Below are positions 24,325 to 32,938 of a stretch of 46,318 nucleotides of DNA, piece after piece. The DNA comes from Bacilli bacterium (GTDB taxonomy: Bacteria; Bacillota_I; Bacilli_A; RF39; UBA660). The notes under the pieces were generated by a model, which was given only the letters and a program-made list of their open reading frames with translations, was not told the origin of the DNA and made no database searches. Numbering within the stretch: the stretch's first letter is position 1; every line of letters begins with the position of its first letter. The position numbers and the translations under genes are program-made. The DNA is taken from the NCBI GenBank assembly GCA_016297695.1, contig JAEDGC010000008.1:1-46318 (forward strand), in the 5' to 3' direction.

Positions 24325-25896
24325 TTATTCTATTTCTATTTTATCATTAGAAAATAATTGTTCTGCTATATTTTCTAATGATTCATTAACAATATCATGT
24401 GGTTGAAGATCTTCAATATTTTTTGTTTCTTCTTCTATCATTTTATAAATATATCCAGATTTTATATTATTTATATATGATTTTTTTTCTTCAATCCATT
24501 CTTCACTAGTTAATCCAATTACTTTTATTTTTTCTAATTTTTCTTCAATCAATGATTTATTTAAATTAATTAAATTTACAATACTTTCTAATTTACTAGT
24601 TAGAATGTATATTTCATTCGAAGCTGCTACTACTTCAGAATCAATTAACATTGAAGTAAAAAAAGAATTTTCAGAATTATTTTTTATTAATTCATTTAAT
24701 TGCTTTTTAGCTTTTTCTAAATACTCTTTTTTTGCATTTACAAAGCAATTATTAATTCTTATATTTTTTATCTTACTTATTTCTTCATTTTTTTGAACTT
24801 CTAATATTTTTTCTTGCTCTTTTTTATTAGAATTCTCTTCAAAAATTATTTCCCGGGAAATAATTTTGTCTGTTTTTTGTTCTTTTGTATCTAAATTAAT
24901 ATATTCTAATAAAGTTAATTCTATTAAAATAAAAGGATTTATATTAATATTATAATTATTAATAACTTCAACTAGATCAAATATTATATTCTTTATTTTA
25001 TCAACTGTTAAATTATTATTATCGAATACTTTTTGTGATAACTTATCAATTAATTTTTTTATAAATATTTTATAATCTACATTGCTAAATCTCATTTTAT
25101 TTATATTTTCTTTTAATAAATCTAAATTATTATTATCTAGTGATTCAATAATATTATCTATTACTATATTTGGTACTGATCCAAAATTATTGATGATTAA
25201 ATCAACTGTTATTTCTTCTTTATCGGATGATAATTGATCCAAAATACTTAAAGCATCACGCATACCACCTTCTGATAAATAAGCTATTTCATCTATTGCA
25301 TCTTGTGTAATATTAATTTTTTCAGTTTTGCAGATAAAATCAATTCTATCTTTTATAATGTTATCGCTTATTTTTTTAAAATCAAATTTTTGACATCGCG
25401 ATAAAATTGTTATTGGAACACTTTCAATATTTGTTGTTGCTAAAATAAATACTACATGTTCTGGTGGTTCTTCTAATGTTAATAATAATGCATTAAATGC
25501 ACTTTGTGTCATCATATGAACTTCATCGATAATATAAACTTTGTATTTACTGTAAGATGGAGCTATTTTTATATTATTTATTAATTCTCTTATTTCATCT
25601 ACTCCGTTATTAGAGGCAGCATCTATTTCAATTATATCAGGATTATTTTTTATGTTTATACATGAATTACATTTTCCACAAGCTTCACCATTAATTGGAT
25701 TTTCACAATTTATTGTTTTAGCAAATACTTTTGCAGTACTTGTTTTTCCCGTTCCTCTAGGTCCATTAAATATATAAGCATGTGCGATTTTTTTATTAAT
25801 AATAGCATTCTTTAGTATTGTAATTATATAATCTTGTCCAACGATATTTTTAAAGTTATCTGGACGATATTTTCTATATAAAACTTTGTATTCCAT
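24325..25896 (-). CDS. dnaX: DNA polymerase III subunit gamma/tau
   Basis: This 523-residue protein has the clamp-loader AAA+ core: YRKYRPDNFKNIVGQ, Walker A GPRGTGKTST, the zinc module with CGKCNSCINI, DEVHMM and LEEPPEHVVFILATT. A tau-like C-terminal part of about 160 residues follows. It is 40 residues shorter than the 563-residue Bacillus DnaX. The ATG at 25896 has AGGGTGA upstream. The codons around residues 345-353 form a 26-bp perfect palindrome containing a Noc-type site. Confidence 0.96.
   Translation of the reverse strand: MEYKVLYRKYRPDNFKNIVGQDYIITILKNAIINKKIAHAYIFNGPRGTGKTSTAKVFAKTINCENPINGEACGKCNSCINIKNNPDIIEIDAASNNGVDEIRELINNIKIAPSYSKYKVYIIDEVHMMTQSAFNALLLTLEEPPEHVVFILATTNIESVPITILSRCQKFDFKKISDNIIKDRIDFICKTEKINITQDAIDEIAYLSEGGMRDALSILDQLSSDKEEITVDLIINNFGSVPNIVIDNIIESLDNNNLDLLKENINKMRFSNVDYKIFIKKLIDKLSQKVFDNNNLTVDKIKNIIFDLVEVINNYNININPFILIELTLLEYINLDTKEQKTDKIISREIIFEENSNKKEQEKILEVQKNEEISKIKNIRINNCFVNAKKEYLEKAKKQLNELIKNNSENSFFTSMLIDSEVVAASNEIYILTSKLESIVNLINLNKSLIEEKLEKIKVIGLTSEEWIEEKKSYINNIKSGYIYKMIEEETKNIEDLQPHDIVNESLENIAEQLFSNDKIEIE
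24842..24867. promoter_or_regulatory. Perfect Noc-binding-site palindrome inside dnaX
   Basis: Positions 24848-24861 read ATTTCCCGGGAAAT, which is the Noc binding sequence described in Bacillus. The perfect dyad extends to 26 bp (24842-24867). CCCGGG is strikingly GC-rich for this gene and includes a CGG Arg codon, which the AT-rich code would normally avoid. Confidence 0.75.
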
Positions 25897-25916
25897 GAAA
25901 ATCACCCTGTTTAATA

Positions 25917-25922
25917 ATTATA
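25917..25922 (-). promoter_or_regulatory. Extended -10 upstream of dnaX
   Basis: TGATATAAT lies on the minus strand about 20 nt before the dnaX ATG. No good -35 is visible. It may start a dnaX-ybaB-recR transcript separate from tadA. Confidence 0.4.
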
Positions 25923-25968
25923 TCATAGTTTCTTATTTTTTTACATATTTTTAACACAAACATTTGTT

Positions 25969-26385
25969 TCATCTTTTATTTATAAAAAAGTCAGATAATT
26001 TTTTTTGAAATTTTGTTTCTATTTGTGAATTATTATACTTTATTATTTTTGTTTCATTAAATTCTTTTTTTGTTTTTGGTTTATCTAGTATATAGTAAAC
26101 ATTTTTTATTCTTGATTGTTTTATTATTTCTAAACACATGGAACATGGTTTTAAATTTGTATACAAATTGCAACCGTTTAATTTCCATGTTTTTAATTTT
26201 TTTGAAGCTTTCTTTATACATATAATTTCTGCGTGTCCTAATACATCATTATTTTTTTCTCTTTTATTGTATGCACATGATATAATTTTATCATTTTTTT
26301 CAATTATTGCTGACACTGGAACTTCGTTTTTATTTTTTGCTTTTTCTGAAAGCTTTACTAATTTTTGTATTATTTTTTCATTCAT
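25969..26385 (-). CDS. tadA: tRNA-specific adenosine deaminase
   Basis: This 138-residue protein has the deaminase zinc motifs GHAEI (catalytic Glu) and KPCSMC (two Cys ligands), plus the N-terminal PVSAII strand. TadA converts A34 to inosine in tRNA-Arg(ACG). The substitution of Lys in the usual TLEPC context (TNLKPC) and the diverged C-terminus are mild oddities. The ATG at 26385 has GGTGGT upstream. It begins 20 nt after the SRP RNA 3' end, in the conserved neighbourhood of ffs and dnaX. Confidence 0.88.
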   Translation of the reverse strand: MNEKIIQKLVKLSEKAKNKNEVPVSAIIEKNDKIISCAYNKREKNNDVLGHAEIICIKKASKKLKTWKLNGCNLYTNLKPCSMCLEIIKQSRIKNVYYILDKPKTKKEFNETKIIKYNNSQIETKFQKKLSDFFINKR

Positions 26386-26395
26386 TTCTACCACC

Positions 26396-26475
26396 ATAAA
26401 AAAAGTGCACACAAACAGGGACTGATATGGCTGCTATCTTCCGATTCTGACCAGGTTACAATATATTTGTTGCAC
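26396..26475 (-). ncRNA. ffs: Signal recognition particle RNA, small bacterial type (4.5S-like)
   Basis: The minus strand carries the SRP domain IV core GGTCAGAATCGGAAGATAGC, followed by AGCC, with the GGAA tetraloop and the asymmetric AGCAG internal loop that Ffh binds. Flanking arms GTGCAACAAA and TTTGTGTGCAC (26405-26475) close a single long hairpin of about 71 nt, and a T run (26396-26404) follows as terminator. Small SRP RNAs of this type lack the Alu domain of the larger Bacillus scRNA. A promoter lies just upstream. It sits between tadA and the parS cluster. Confidence 0.88.
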
Positions 26476-26481
26476 ATATTA

Positions 26482-26509
26482 ATTTTAACATATTTAATAT
26501 TAAATTCAA
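26482..26509 (-). promoter_or_regulatory. Promoter of the SRP RNA gene
   Basis: TTGAAT (26504-26509), a 16-nt spacer and TAAAAT (26482-26487) lie on the minus strand, 6 nt before the likely RNA 5' end. The parS-like site at 26520-26535 lies immediately upstream of it. Confidence 0.7.
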
Positions 26510-26519
26510 ATTTTTTTAA

Positions 26520-26535
26520 TGTTTCATGTGAAACA
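26520..26535. promoter_or_regulatory. parS-like site 1 (one mismatch)
   Basis: TGTTTCATGTGAAACA differs from the canonical ParB site TGTTTCACGTGAAACA at one position. It is 11 bp upstream of the SRP RNA -35 box. The region 26536-26637 beyond it is extremely AT-rich with no gene. Confidence 0.75.
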
Positions 26536-26637
26536 TATATAAAAATATTTTGATTTTAAAATATTCATTTTTTTATTATTTATTATTTTTTTAAATATTA
26601 TATTTTTTTATAAATAAAGATTATTATATTTTTTGTA

Positions 26638-26669
26638 AAAGTTAATGTTTCACGTGAAACATTAACTTT
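26638..26669. promoter_or_regulatory. parS site 2 inside a 32-bp perfect palindrome
   Basis: The canonical parS TGTTTCACGTGAAACA occupies 26646-26661. Complementarity continues on both sides for eight more bases, giving a perfect 32-bp dyad (26638-26669). ParB loads at such sites with CTP and slides as a clamp. Confidence 0.9.
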
Positions 26670-26700
26670 AATTTTTTATTTTTTAATTAATTACATTATC

Positions 26701-26720
26701 AATGTTTCACGTGAAACATT
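26701..26720. promoter_or_regulatory. parS site 3
   Basis: A canonical TGTTTCACGTGAAACA lies at 26703-26718 within a 20-bp perfect dyad. Its centre is 57 bp from that of site 2. Together with sites 1 and 2 it fills the gap between gyrA and the SRP RNA gene. Confidence 0.9.
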
Positions 26721-26733
26721 GGATGTATTACAT

Positions 26734-26763
26734 AAAAAATGAAGTTTTTAAACTTCATTTTTT
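26734..26763 (-). terminator. gyrA terminator
   Basis: The minus strand has AAATGAAGTTT-AA-AAACTTCATTT followed by TTTATG, directly after the gyrA stop at 26765. It isolates the gyrase genes from the parS cluster. Confidence 0.85.
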
Positions 26764-26764
26764 A

Positions 26765-29275
26765 TTATTCTAAATTTTCAGTGTTAGTGTCATTAATTGC
26801 TTCTTTATTTAAATTATCTTCTTCAACTTTATCAACTAAACTAATAGCAGCAACTTGTTGTTCTTCTTTTAATCTAATTAATCTAACACCTTGCGTAGCT
26901 CTTCCTAAAGTATTTATTTGATCTAATGGCATACGCATTATAACACCTTGATCGGTAACAATAACAATATCTTGATTATCGTTAACAATTTTAAATGCTA
27001 CTAAAGTTCCATTTTTATCTGTTATATTTAATGCTTTTACTCCTTTGCTGCCGCGACGTGTAGTTCTAAAATCGCAAACATTTGTTTGTTTTCCATAACC
27101 TTTTTGTGTTATAATAATTATTTTATCATCTTCATGAGTTATTTCTACACCAATACAAACAGAACTGTCTAAATTGATACCTTTTACTCCTGATGCAGTT
27201 CTTCCCATTACTCTAAGCTCTTTTTCATTAAATTTAACCATTTTACCGCCAGAAGAACCTAATAATACCATATCTTCTCCAGTCGTTTTTTTAACACCAA
27301 TTAACTCATCAGTTTCTTTTAAATTAATAGCTATCTTACCATTATTTCTAATATTTTCAAATTCAGAAATTGCAGTTTTCTTAATGATTCCTTTTTTAGT
27401 AGCAAATAATAAGTACTTAGCAGGATCTTCTTTAGAAATATTAATCATTGAATTTACTTTTTCTTCTTTTTCAACAGGTAATAAATTAATTATAGGTAAT
27501 CCTTTAGATTGTCTACTAAATTCAGGTATTTCATAACCTTTCATTCGATAGACTTTACCTTTATTAGTAAAGAATAATAAGTAATCATGTGTTGATAAAT
27601 TAATTATATGTTCAACAAAATCTTCCTCATTTGTTCCCATTCCTTTAACACCAACACCACCACGATTTTGAGTCTTAAATGTATCGGATGTTGTTCGCTT
27701 AATGTAACCATTATGACTTAAAGTAATCATTACATTTTCTTCAGGAATTAAAGATTCATCTTCGATATATTCAATGGCAGTCATATCAATAGTTGTTCTT
27801 CTTTCATCTGAGTATTTATCCTTAATTTCAAGCATTTCTTCTTTTATTATTCCATCTACTTTTTCACTAGATGCTAAAATTGAGCGTAAATCTTGGATTA
27901 ATTCTAATAACTGTTTTATTTCCTCTTCAATTTTATCTCTTTCTAAACCAGTTAAACGACGCAATCTCATATCTAATATTGCTTGAGCTTGTATATCATC
28001 CAATCCAAATCTAGTTATTAATCCATCTTTAGCTTCTTGATCACTTTTTGATGCTCTGATTAATTTTACAACTTCATCAATATTATCTAAAGCAATTTTT
28101 AAACCTTCTAAAATATGTAATCTTTCTTCTGCTTTTTTTAAATCATATCTTGTTCTTCTAATAATAACTTCTCTTTGATGATCAATATATTTTGCAATAA
28201 TTGATTTTAATCCTAAAGTTCTAGGAGTTTTCATATCAATTACTAATATATTAATACCATAATTTACTTGAAAACTAGTATGTTTATATAAATTATTTAA
28301 TACAACTTGTGGATTAGCATCTTTTTTAAGAGTTATTGTAATTTTTATACCATTTTTTACTAAATCTGTATGATAATCAGAAATACCGTCGATTATTTTA
28401 TCTCTAACTAATTCAGCAACTTTATTTTTTAATTCCATAGTATTTACACCATATGGAACTTCAGTTACTACAATTTGATGATGATTTCCAACTTCTTCTA
28501 TTTCAGCTCTAGATCTAATAGTAATAGTTCCTTTACCTGTTTCATATGCTTTTTTAATACCACTATTTCCTAGAATTATACCTCCAGTTGGAAAATCTGG
28601 ACCTTTAATGTGTTCCATTAATCCATCTGTATCTATATCTGGATTATCAATATATGCTATACATCCATCAATTACTTCTCCTAAGTTATGTGGAGGAATA
28701 TTTGTAGCCATACCAACTGCTATTCCCATTGAACCATTAACTAAAACATTTGGAAATCTTGATGGTAGTACTGTTGGTTCTGGAGATGTTTCATCAAAGT
28801 TTGGCATCATATCAACAGTTTCTTTTCTTATATCTTTTAACATTTCTAAAGAAATTTTAGAAAGTCTCGCTTCTGTATAACGGCTTGCAGCAGCCCCATC
28901 ACCATCTATATTACCAAAATTACCATGTCCATCTACCATTGTGTATCTTTGATTAAACCATTGTGCAAGTCTTACTAATGCATCATATATAGATGAATCT
29001 CCATGTGGATGGTAATTTCCCATAACATCTCCAACAGTTTTTGCAGATTTTCTATGAGGTTTATCTGGAGTATTTCCAGTTTCAAACATTGACCATAAAA
29101 TACGTCGGTGAACTGGTTTTAAGCCATCTCTTAAGTCTGGAATCGCACGAGATGTAATAACACTCATTGAATAATCTAGAAATGAATCTTTAATTTCTTG
29201 AACTATGTCATTTAAATCATGTGAATCTCTTTCATGAAAAGTTCCACTATATTTATTTTCTTCTTCAGTATTCAT
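26765..29275 (-). CDS. gyrA: DNA gyrase subunit A
   Basis: This 836-residue protein has the catalytic tyrosine Tyr133 (AASRYTEARL), the quinolone region YHPHGDSSIYD (residues 89-98; Ser94 and Asp98 at the usual resistance positions are of the susceptible type), and a six-bladed C-terminal domain. A GyrA-box-like TQNRGGVGVKG supports GyrA rather than ParC. It cuts and rejoins DNA for ATP-driven negative supercoiling with GyrB, 11 nt upstream. A terminator follows. Confidence 0.97.
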   Translation of the reverse strand: MNTEEENKYSGTFHERDSHDLNDIVQEIKDSFLDYSMSVITSRAIPDLRDGLKPVHRRILWSMFETGNTPDKPHRKSAKTVGDVMGNYHPHGDSSIYDALVRLAQWFNQRYTMVDGHGNFGNIDGDGAAASRYTEARLSKISLEMLKDIRKETVDMMPNFDETSPEPTVLPSRFPNVLVNGSMGIAVGMATNIPPHNLGEVIDGCIAYIDNPDIDTDGLMEHIKGPDFPTGGIILGNSGIKKAYETGKGTITIRSRAEIEEVGNHHQIVVTEVPYGVNTMELKNKVAELVRDKIIDGISDYHTDLVKNGIKITITLKKDANPQVVLNNLYKHTSFQVNYGINILVIDMKTPRTLGLKSIIAKYIDHQREVIIRRTRYDLKKAEERLHILEGLKIALDNIDEVVKLIRASKSDQEAKDGLITRFGLDDIQAQAILDMRLRRLTGLERDKIEEEIKQLLELIQDLRSILASSEKVDGIIKEEMLEIKDKYSDERRTTIDMTAIEYIEDESLIPEENVMITLSHNGYIKRTTSDTFKTQNRGGVGVKGMGTNEEDFVEHIINLSTHDYLLFFTNKGKVYRMKGYEIPEFSRQSKGLPIINLLPVEKEEKVNSMINISKEDPAKYLLFATKKGIIKKTAISEFENIRNNGKIAINLKETDELIGVKKTTGEDMVLLGSSGGKMVKFNEKELRVMGRTASGVKGINLDSSVCIGVEITHEDDKIIIITQKGYGKQTNVCDFRTTRRGSKGVKALNITDKNGTLVAFKIVNDNQDIVIVTDQGVIMRMPLDQINTLGRATQGVRLIRLKEEQQVAAISLVDKVEEDNLNKEAINDTNTENLE

Positions 29276-29286
29276 TATAAAACCTC

Positions 29287-31209
29287 CTAAATGTCTAAAT
29301 TCTTAACATATACGGCATTTTCTTCAATAAATTGTCTTCTAGGTTCAACTTCTTCACCCATAAGTTTTGTAAACATTGCATCAGCTGCCATACAGTCATC
29401 AACTGTTATCTTTCTTAAAACACGTTTTTCAATGTCCATTGTTGTTTCATTTAATTCTTCGGCATCCATTTCTCCAAGACCTTTCATACGTGTTATTTCA
29501 GCTCTTGATCTATCTTTATCATTTAAACTATTTAAATAATTTTCTTTTTCTTCATCAGTAAGTACGTATTTTCTTGTTTTTCCATGAGTTATTCTAAATA
29601 GAGGAGGTTGTGCTGCATAAACATGTCCTGCCTCTACAATAGGTTTAAAGAATCTGTAGAATAATGTTAATAATAAAACTCTAATATGAGAACCATCTAC
29701 ATCGGCATCGGTCATTATTATTATCTTATCGTATCTTAATTTAGATAAATCAAATTCTTGACCAATTCCAGTACCAAATGCTGTTATAATTGTTCTTATT
29801 TCTTCATTTGATAGTGCTTTATCTAATCTTGCTTTTTCAACGTTTAATATTTTACCTCTTAAAGGAAGAATAGCTTGAGTCATTGAGTCTCTTCCTTCTT
29901 TTGCAGATCCTCCGGCACTATCTCCTTCGACTATAAATATTTCAGAAATAGATGGATCTTTGCTCTTACAATCAGATAATTTACCAAAGAAAGATGTTTG
30001 TGAAAGTTCTGTTTTTCTTGTCATTTCACGAGCTTTTTTTGCTGCATTACGTGCTCTACAAGCTAACATTGCTTTATTAACGATAATTTTAGCTTCATCT
30101 GGATTTTCCATTAAGAATCTTTCAAAACCTTCAGCAAATACATTATCAGCAAGTTTTCTAACTTCACTATTACCTAATCTACCTTTTGTTTGACCTTCAA
30201 ATTGTGGGTTTGGATGTTTACAAGAAACAATCATTGTTAAACCTTCTTTTACATCATCATTAGTTAAGTTTTCATCTTTTTCTTTTAATAATCCTGATTT
30301 TCTACCATAATTATTAATTAGCCTAGTAAGTGCACGTCTAACACCTTCTTCATGAGTTCCACCATCATGAGTATTGATATTATTAACAAAAGAATAAATA
30401 TTTGAATTATAACTAGTATTATATTGAAGGGCTACCTCAAATTGAACTCCTGATTCTTCTCCTTCTAAATGAATAACATCTTCATGTACAGGAGTTTTTC
30501 CTTGATTTATAAATTTAACATATTCAGAAATACCACCTTCATATAAAAAATGTTCACCAGTTGTATCTTCTTCATCTCTATCATCTCTTAGTGTTAATGA
30601 TAATCCTTTATTTAAGAAAGCTAATTCTCTTGTTCTTACTTTTAATGTTTCATAATCATATATATCAGTATCAAATATATTAGGATCTGGTTTAAATGTT
30701 ACATGTGTACCAGTTCTATTAGGCTCACATTCTCCAATAACTGTTAAATTTTGAACAATTTTCCCACCATTTTCAAATTTTGTTTCATAAATTTTTCCAT
30801 CTTTATATACTGTAACAGTTACCCAAGATGACAATGCATTAACAACTGATGCTCCAACACCATGAAGTCCACCAGATACTTTATATCCGCCACCGCCAAA
30901 TTTTCCTCCAGCATGTAAAACTGTATAAACTGTTTCAACTGTTGATAAACCTGTTTTTTCATGTATACCAACAGGAATACCACGTCCATCATCTCTAACA
31001 GTTATAGAATTATCCTTATTAATAATAATTTCAATATTTTTACAGTAACCAGCTAAAGCCTCATCAATAGCATTATCTACAATTTCCCATACTAAATGGT
31101 GTAAACCTTTAACATCTGTTGTACCAATGTACATACCAGGTCTTTTTCTAACTGCCTCTAAACCTTCAAGAACTTGAATATCGGAAGCATCATAGTGTTC
31201 ATTATTCAT
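29287..31209 (-). CDS. gyrB: DNA gyrase subunit B
   Basis: This 640-residue protein has the GHKL ATPase domain (EIVDNAIDEALAG, DDGRGIPVG, HGVGASVVNALS), the Toprim domain (EGDSAGGSAKEGRD, PLRGKILNVEKA, DADVDGSHIR) and the conserved C-terminus RRQFIEENA. The length is typical of Bacilli. Its start overlaps the recF stop by 8 nt, so recF-gyrB-gyrA form an operon. Confidence 0.98.
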   Translation of the reverse strand: MNNEHYDASDIQVLEGLEAVRKRPGMYIGTTDVKGLHHLVWEIVDNAIDEALAGYCKNIEIIINKDNSITVRDDGRGIPVGIHEKTGLSTVETVYTVLHAGGKFGGGGYKVSGGLHGVGASVVNALSSWVTVTVYKDGKIYETKFENGGKIVQNLTVIGECEPNRTGTHVTFKPDPNIFDTDIYDYETLKVRTRELAFLNKGLSLTLRDDRDEEDTTGEHFLYEGGISEYVKFINQGKTPVHEDVIHLEGEESGVQFEVALQYNTSYNSNIYSFVNNINTHDGGTHEEGVRRALTRLINNYGRKSGLLKEKDENLTNDDVKEGLTMIVSCKHPNPQFEGQTKGRLGNSEVRKLADNVFAEGFERFLMENPDEAKIIVNKAMLACRARNAAKKAREMTRKTELSQTSFFGKLSDCKSKDPSISEIFIVEGDSAGGSAKEGRDSMTQAILPLRGKILNVEKARLDKALSNEEIRTIITAFGTGIGQEFDLSKLRYDKIIIMTDADVDGSHIRVLLLTLFYRFFKPIVEAGHVYAAQPPLFRITHGKTRKYVLTDEEKENYLNSLNDKDRSRAEITRMKGLGEMDAEELNETTMDIEKRVLRKITVDDCMAADAMFTKLMGEEVEPRRQFIEENAVYVKNLDI

Positions 31210-32302
31210 AATTAATTTCCTCCTCTATTTCTCCACTGTTTATTTTTATTACTTTACAATTATTAATTAAATTTTTATCGACTTTTTCAATATTTGTTGT
31301 TGTAATAAAAGTTTGAATTTCATCATTTAATATTTTTATAATATTATTAATCTTTTCATTATCTAGTTCACTAAATAAATCATCTAAAATTAATATTGGA
31401 TATTCTCCTTTAATTGTTTTTATTATTTCTATTTCTGATAGTTTCAATGAAATAATGGCATTTTTTTGTTGACCTTCACTTCCATATATTTTTAAATTCA
31501 TATCTTCTAAATAAAATTCTAAATCGTCATGATGAATTCCAAATGACGTTTTACCAAGAATTAAGTCTTTTTTTAATAAATTTTTATAATTTTTTTGTAA
31601 TTCTTCTTTCGATTTATCGTTAAAATCAGAAATATATGAAATTGTTAAATTATTACTACCAGTTATTTTTAAATAATTTTTAGTAATTAAAGAATTCATA
31701 AGATCATAATATTTTTTTCGTTCTTGATAAATTTTTAAACCATAATCTATCAATTTACTAGTTAAAATATCTAGGTATTCATTACTAGTATTAGCATTAA
31801 TTGCCATTGTTTTTAAATAAGCATTTCTTTGCTTCAAAATTTTATTATAATTATTTAAATTTTGAAGATAAGAAATATTTATTTGAGAAATAGCAATATT
31901 GATACTTTTTCTCCTAATACTCGGAGTATCTTTTATTATTTTTAAATCATCAGGACTAAAAATAACAACATTTATTTTAGAAATATAATCACTAATTTTA
32001 GGAACTTTTGTATTATTAATTTTAACTTTTTTTCCTTCATTATTAATAATAACTTTATAGTTATTTTCATAATTATTTTTAATATTTCCTTCAATCTTTA
32101 AAACATTTTTATTTTTTAAAATTAAATTTTTGTCAACAACCGCCCTGAATGATCTTGTTAAAGCAAGTACACTTATTGCTTCTACTAAATTTGTTTTGCC
32201 CATTCCATTGTTTCCATAAATTAAATTTAAATGATCATTAAATGTTATTTCAAATTTTTCATAATTTCTAAAATTTGTAAGTTTTAAATTAATAATTTTC
32301 AT
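31202..32302 (-). CDS. recF: DNA replication and repair protein RecF
   Basis: This 366-residue SMC-like ATPase has LTNFRNYEKFEITF, Walker A GNNGMGKTNL (30-39), the signature region GSEGQQKNAIISLKLSE and Walker B PILILDDLFSELD. RecF helps place RecA at gaps with RecO and RecR (recR is also in this window). I use the ATG at 32302; a GTG three codons upstream falls inside the GAGTGA ribosome binding site. The usual upstream S4-domain gene is absent. Confidence 0.97.
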   Translation of the reverse strand: MKIINLKLTNFRNYEKFEITFNDHLNLIYGNNGMGKTNLVEAISVLALTRSFRAVVDKNLILKNKNVLKIEGNIKNNYENNYKVIINNEGKKVKINNTKVPKISDYISKINVVIFSPDDLKIIKDTPSIRRKSINIAISQINISYLQNLNNYNKILKQRNAYLKTMAINANTSNEYLDILTSKLIDYGLKIYQERKKYYDLMNSLITKNYLKITGSNNLTISYISDFNDKSKEELQKNYKNLLKKDLILGKTSFGIHHDDLEFYLEDMNLKIYGSEGQQKNAIISLKLSEIEIIKTIKGEYPILILDDLFSELDNEKINNIIKILNDEIQTFITTTNIEKVDKNLINNCKVIKINSGEIEEEINYE

Positions 32303-32327
32303 TTTTATCACTCTTTTATGACCATAT

Positions 32328-32368
32328 AATAAAATAGTAGGCTTTTACATACTCCTATACCTACTATT
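32328..32368 (-). terminator. Terminator after the ComK-family gene
   Basis: The minus strand arms AATAGTAGG and CCTACTATT (9 bp, 18-nt loop, 32333-32368) are followed by TTATTAT. The loop is long and the T tract is broken, so read-through into recF is possible. Confidence 0.55.
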
Positions 32369-32380
32369 AATTATACCAAA

Positions 32381-32845
32381 TTATTCATTATTTTTAAAGC
32401 TTTTTTGCACTTTTCTACCTCTTAAAACTGCTTCTAAACGTGTTGCTCTAAGTATTTGATTATCAATAATTCCATAAGATAAATTTAACATTATTTTTTG
32501 ATGATTTTTAAATTCTAAAACTATCTTATCATTCTTACTATAATATCTTTCTAAATTGTTTAAAGAAATCCAATTACACTTCTTTTGTCTTGGAGAATTA
32601 GTAGGAAAAAATATGATATTTTTAGATTCTTCAACTATAATTGGTGCTTTATAAGAAACACCAATTAAATTTTGAGTTCCTTTTTGTCTTCCACTTAATG
32701 AACTGCCAAAATATGCACAACTATCTTCCATTATTAAATTCGTTTGTCTTAATACTGTAAATGTTTTATCTTTTTCAAATACCTTTGTTTTATCATCTAA
32801 AGAAATTAATGCTAATGTATCTTCATTTATTTCATATTCATCCAT
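32381..32845 (-). CDS. ComK-family competence transcription factor
   Basis: This 154-residue protein matches ComK closely in pattern: YEINEDTLALI, then SCAYFGSSLSGRQKGTQNLIGVSYKAPIIVEESKNIIFFPTNSPRQKKCNWISL, and LSYGIIDNQILRATRLEAVL. In Bacillus ComK activates the DNA-uptake genes by binding AT-rich K-boxes. It is about 40 residues shorter than the Bacillus protein, at the C-terminus. The ATG at 32845 has GAGGGGGTGA upstream. It sits between dnaN and recF, where rlbA/yaaA (S4 domain) usually lies. Family membership is strong; control of competence here is inference. Confidence 0.85.
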   Translation of the reverse strand: MDEYEINEDTLALISLDDKTKVFEKDKTFTVLRQTNLIMEDSCAYFGSSLSGRQKGTQNLIGVSYKAPIIVEESKNIIFFPTNSPRQKKCNWISLNNLERYYSKNDKIVLEFKNHQKIMLNLSYGIIDNQILRATRLEAVLRGRKVQKSFKNNE

Positions 32846-32909
32846 ATATTTCACCCCCTCTTGAAATAAATTATTTATCTTATAACATATATTTTTTAAA
32901 TATTTTGTC

Positions 32910-32938
32910 GAAAAAAAAAAACTTATTTATTAATAAGT
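32910..32938 (-). terminator. dnaN terminator overlapping the stop codon
   Basis: On the minus strand ACTTATT-AATA-AATAAGT (32921-32938) is followed by eleven T residues. The upstream arm covers the end of the dnaN coding sequence and its stop. This separates dnaN from the comK-like gene. Confidence 0.8.

Noticed and set aside
27174..27536. 120-codon plus-strand open frame opposite gyrA
   Set aside because: It is antisense to the conserved GyrA C-terminal domain and has no ribosome binding site.
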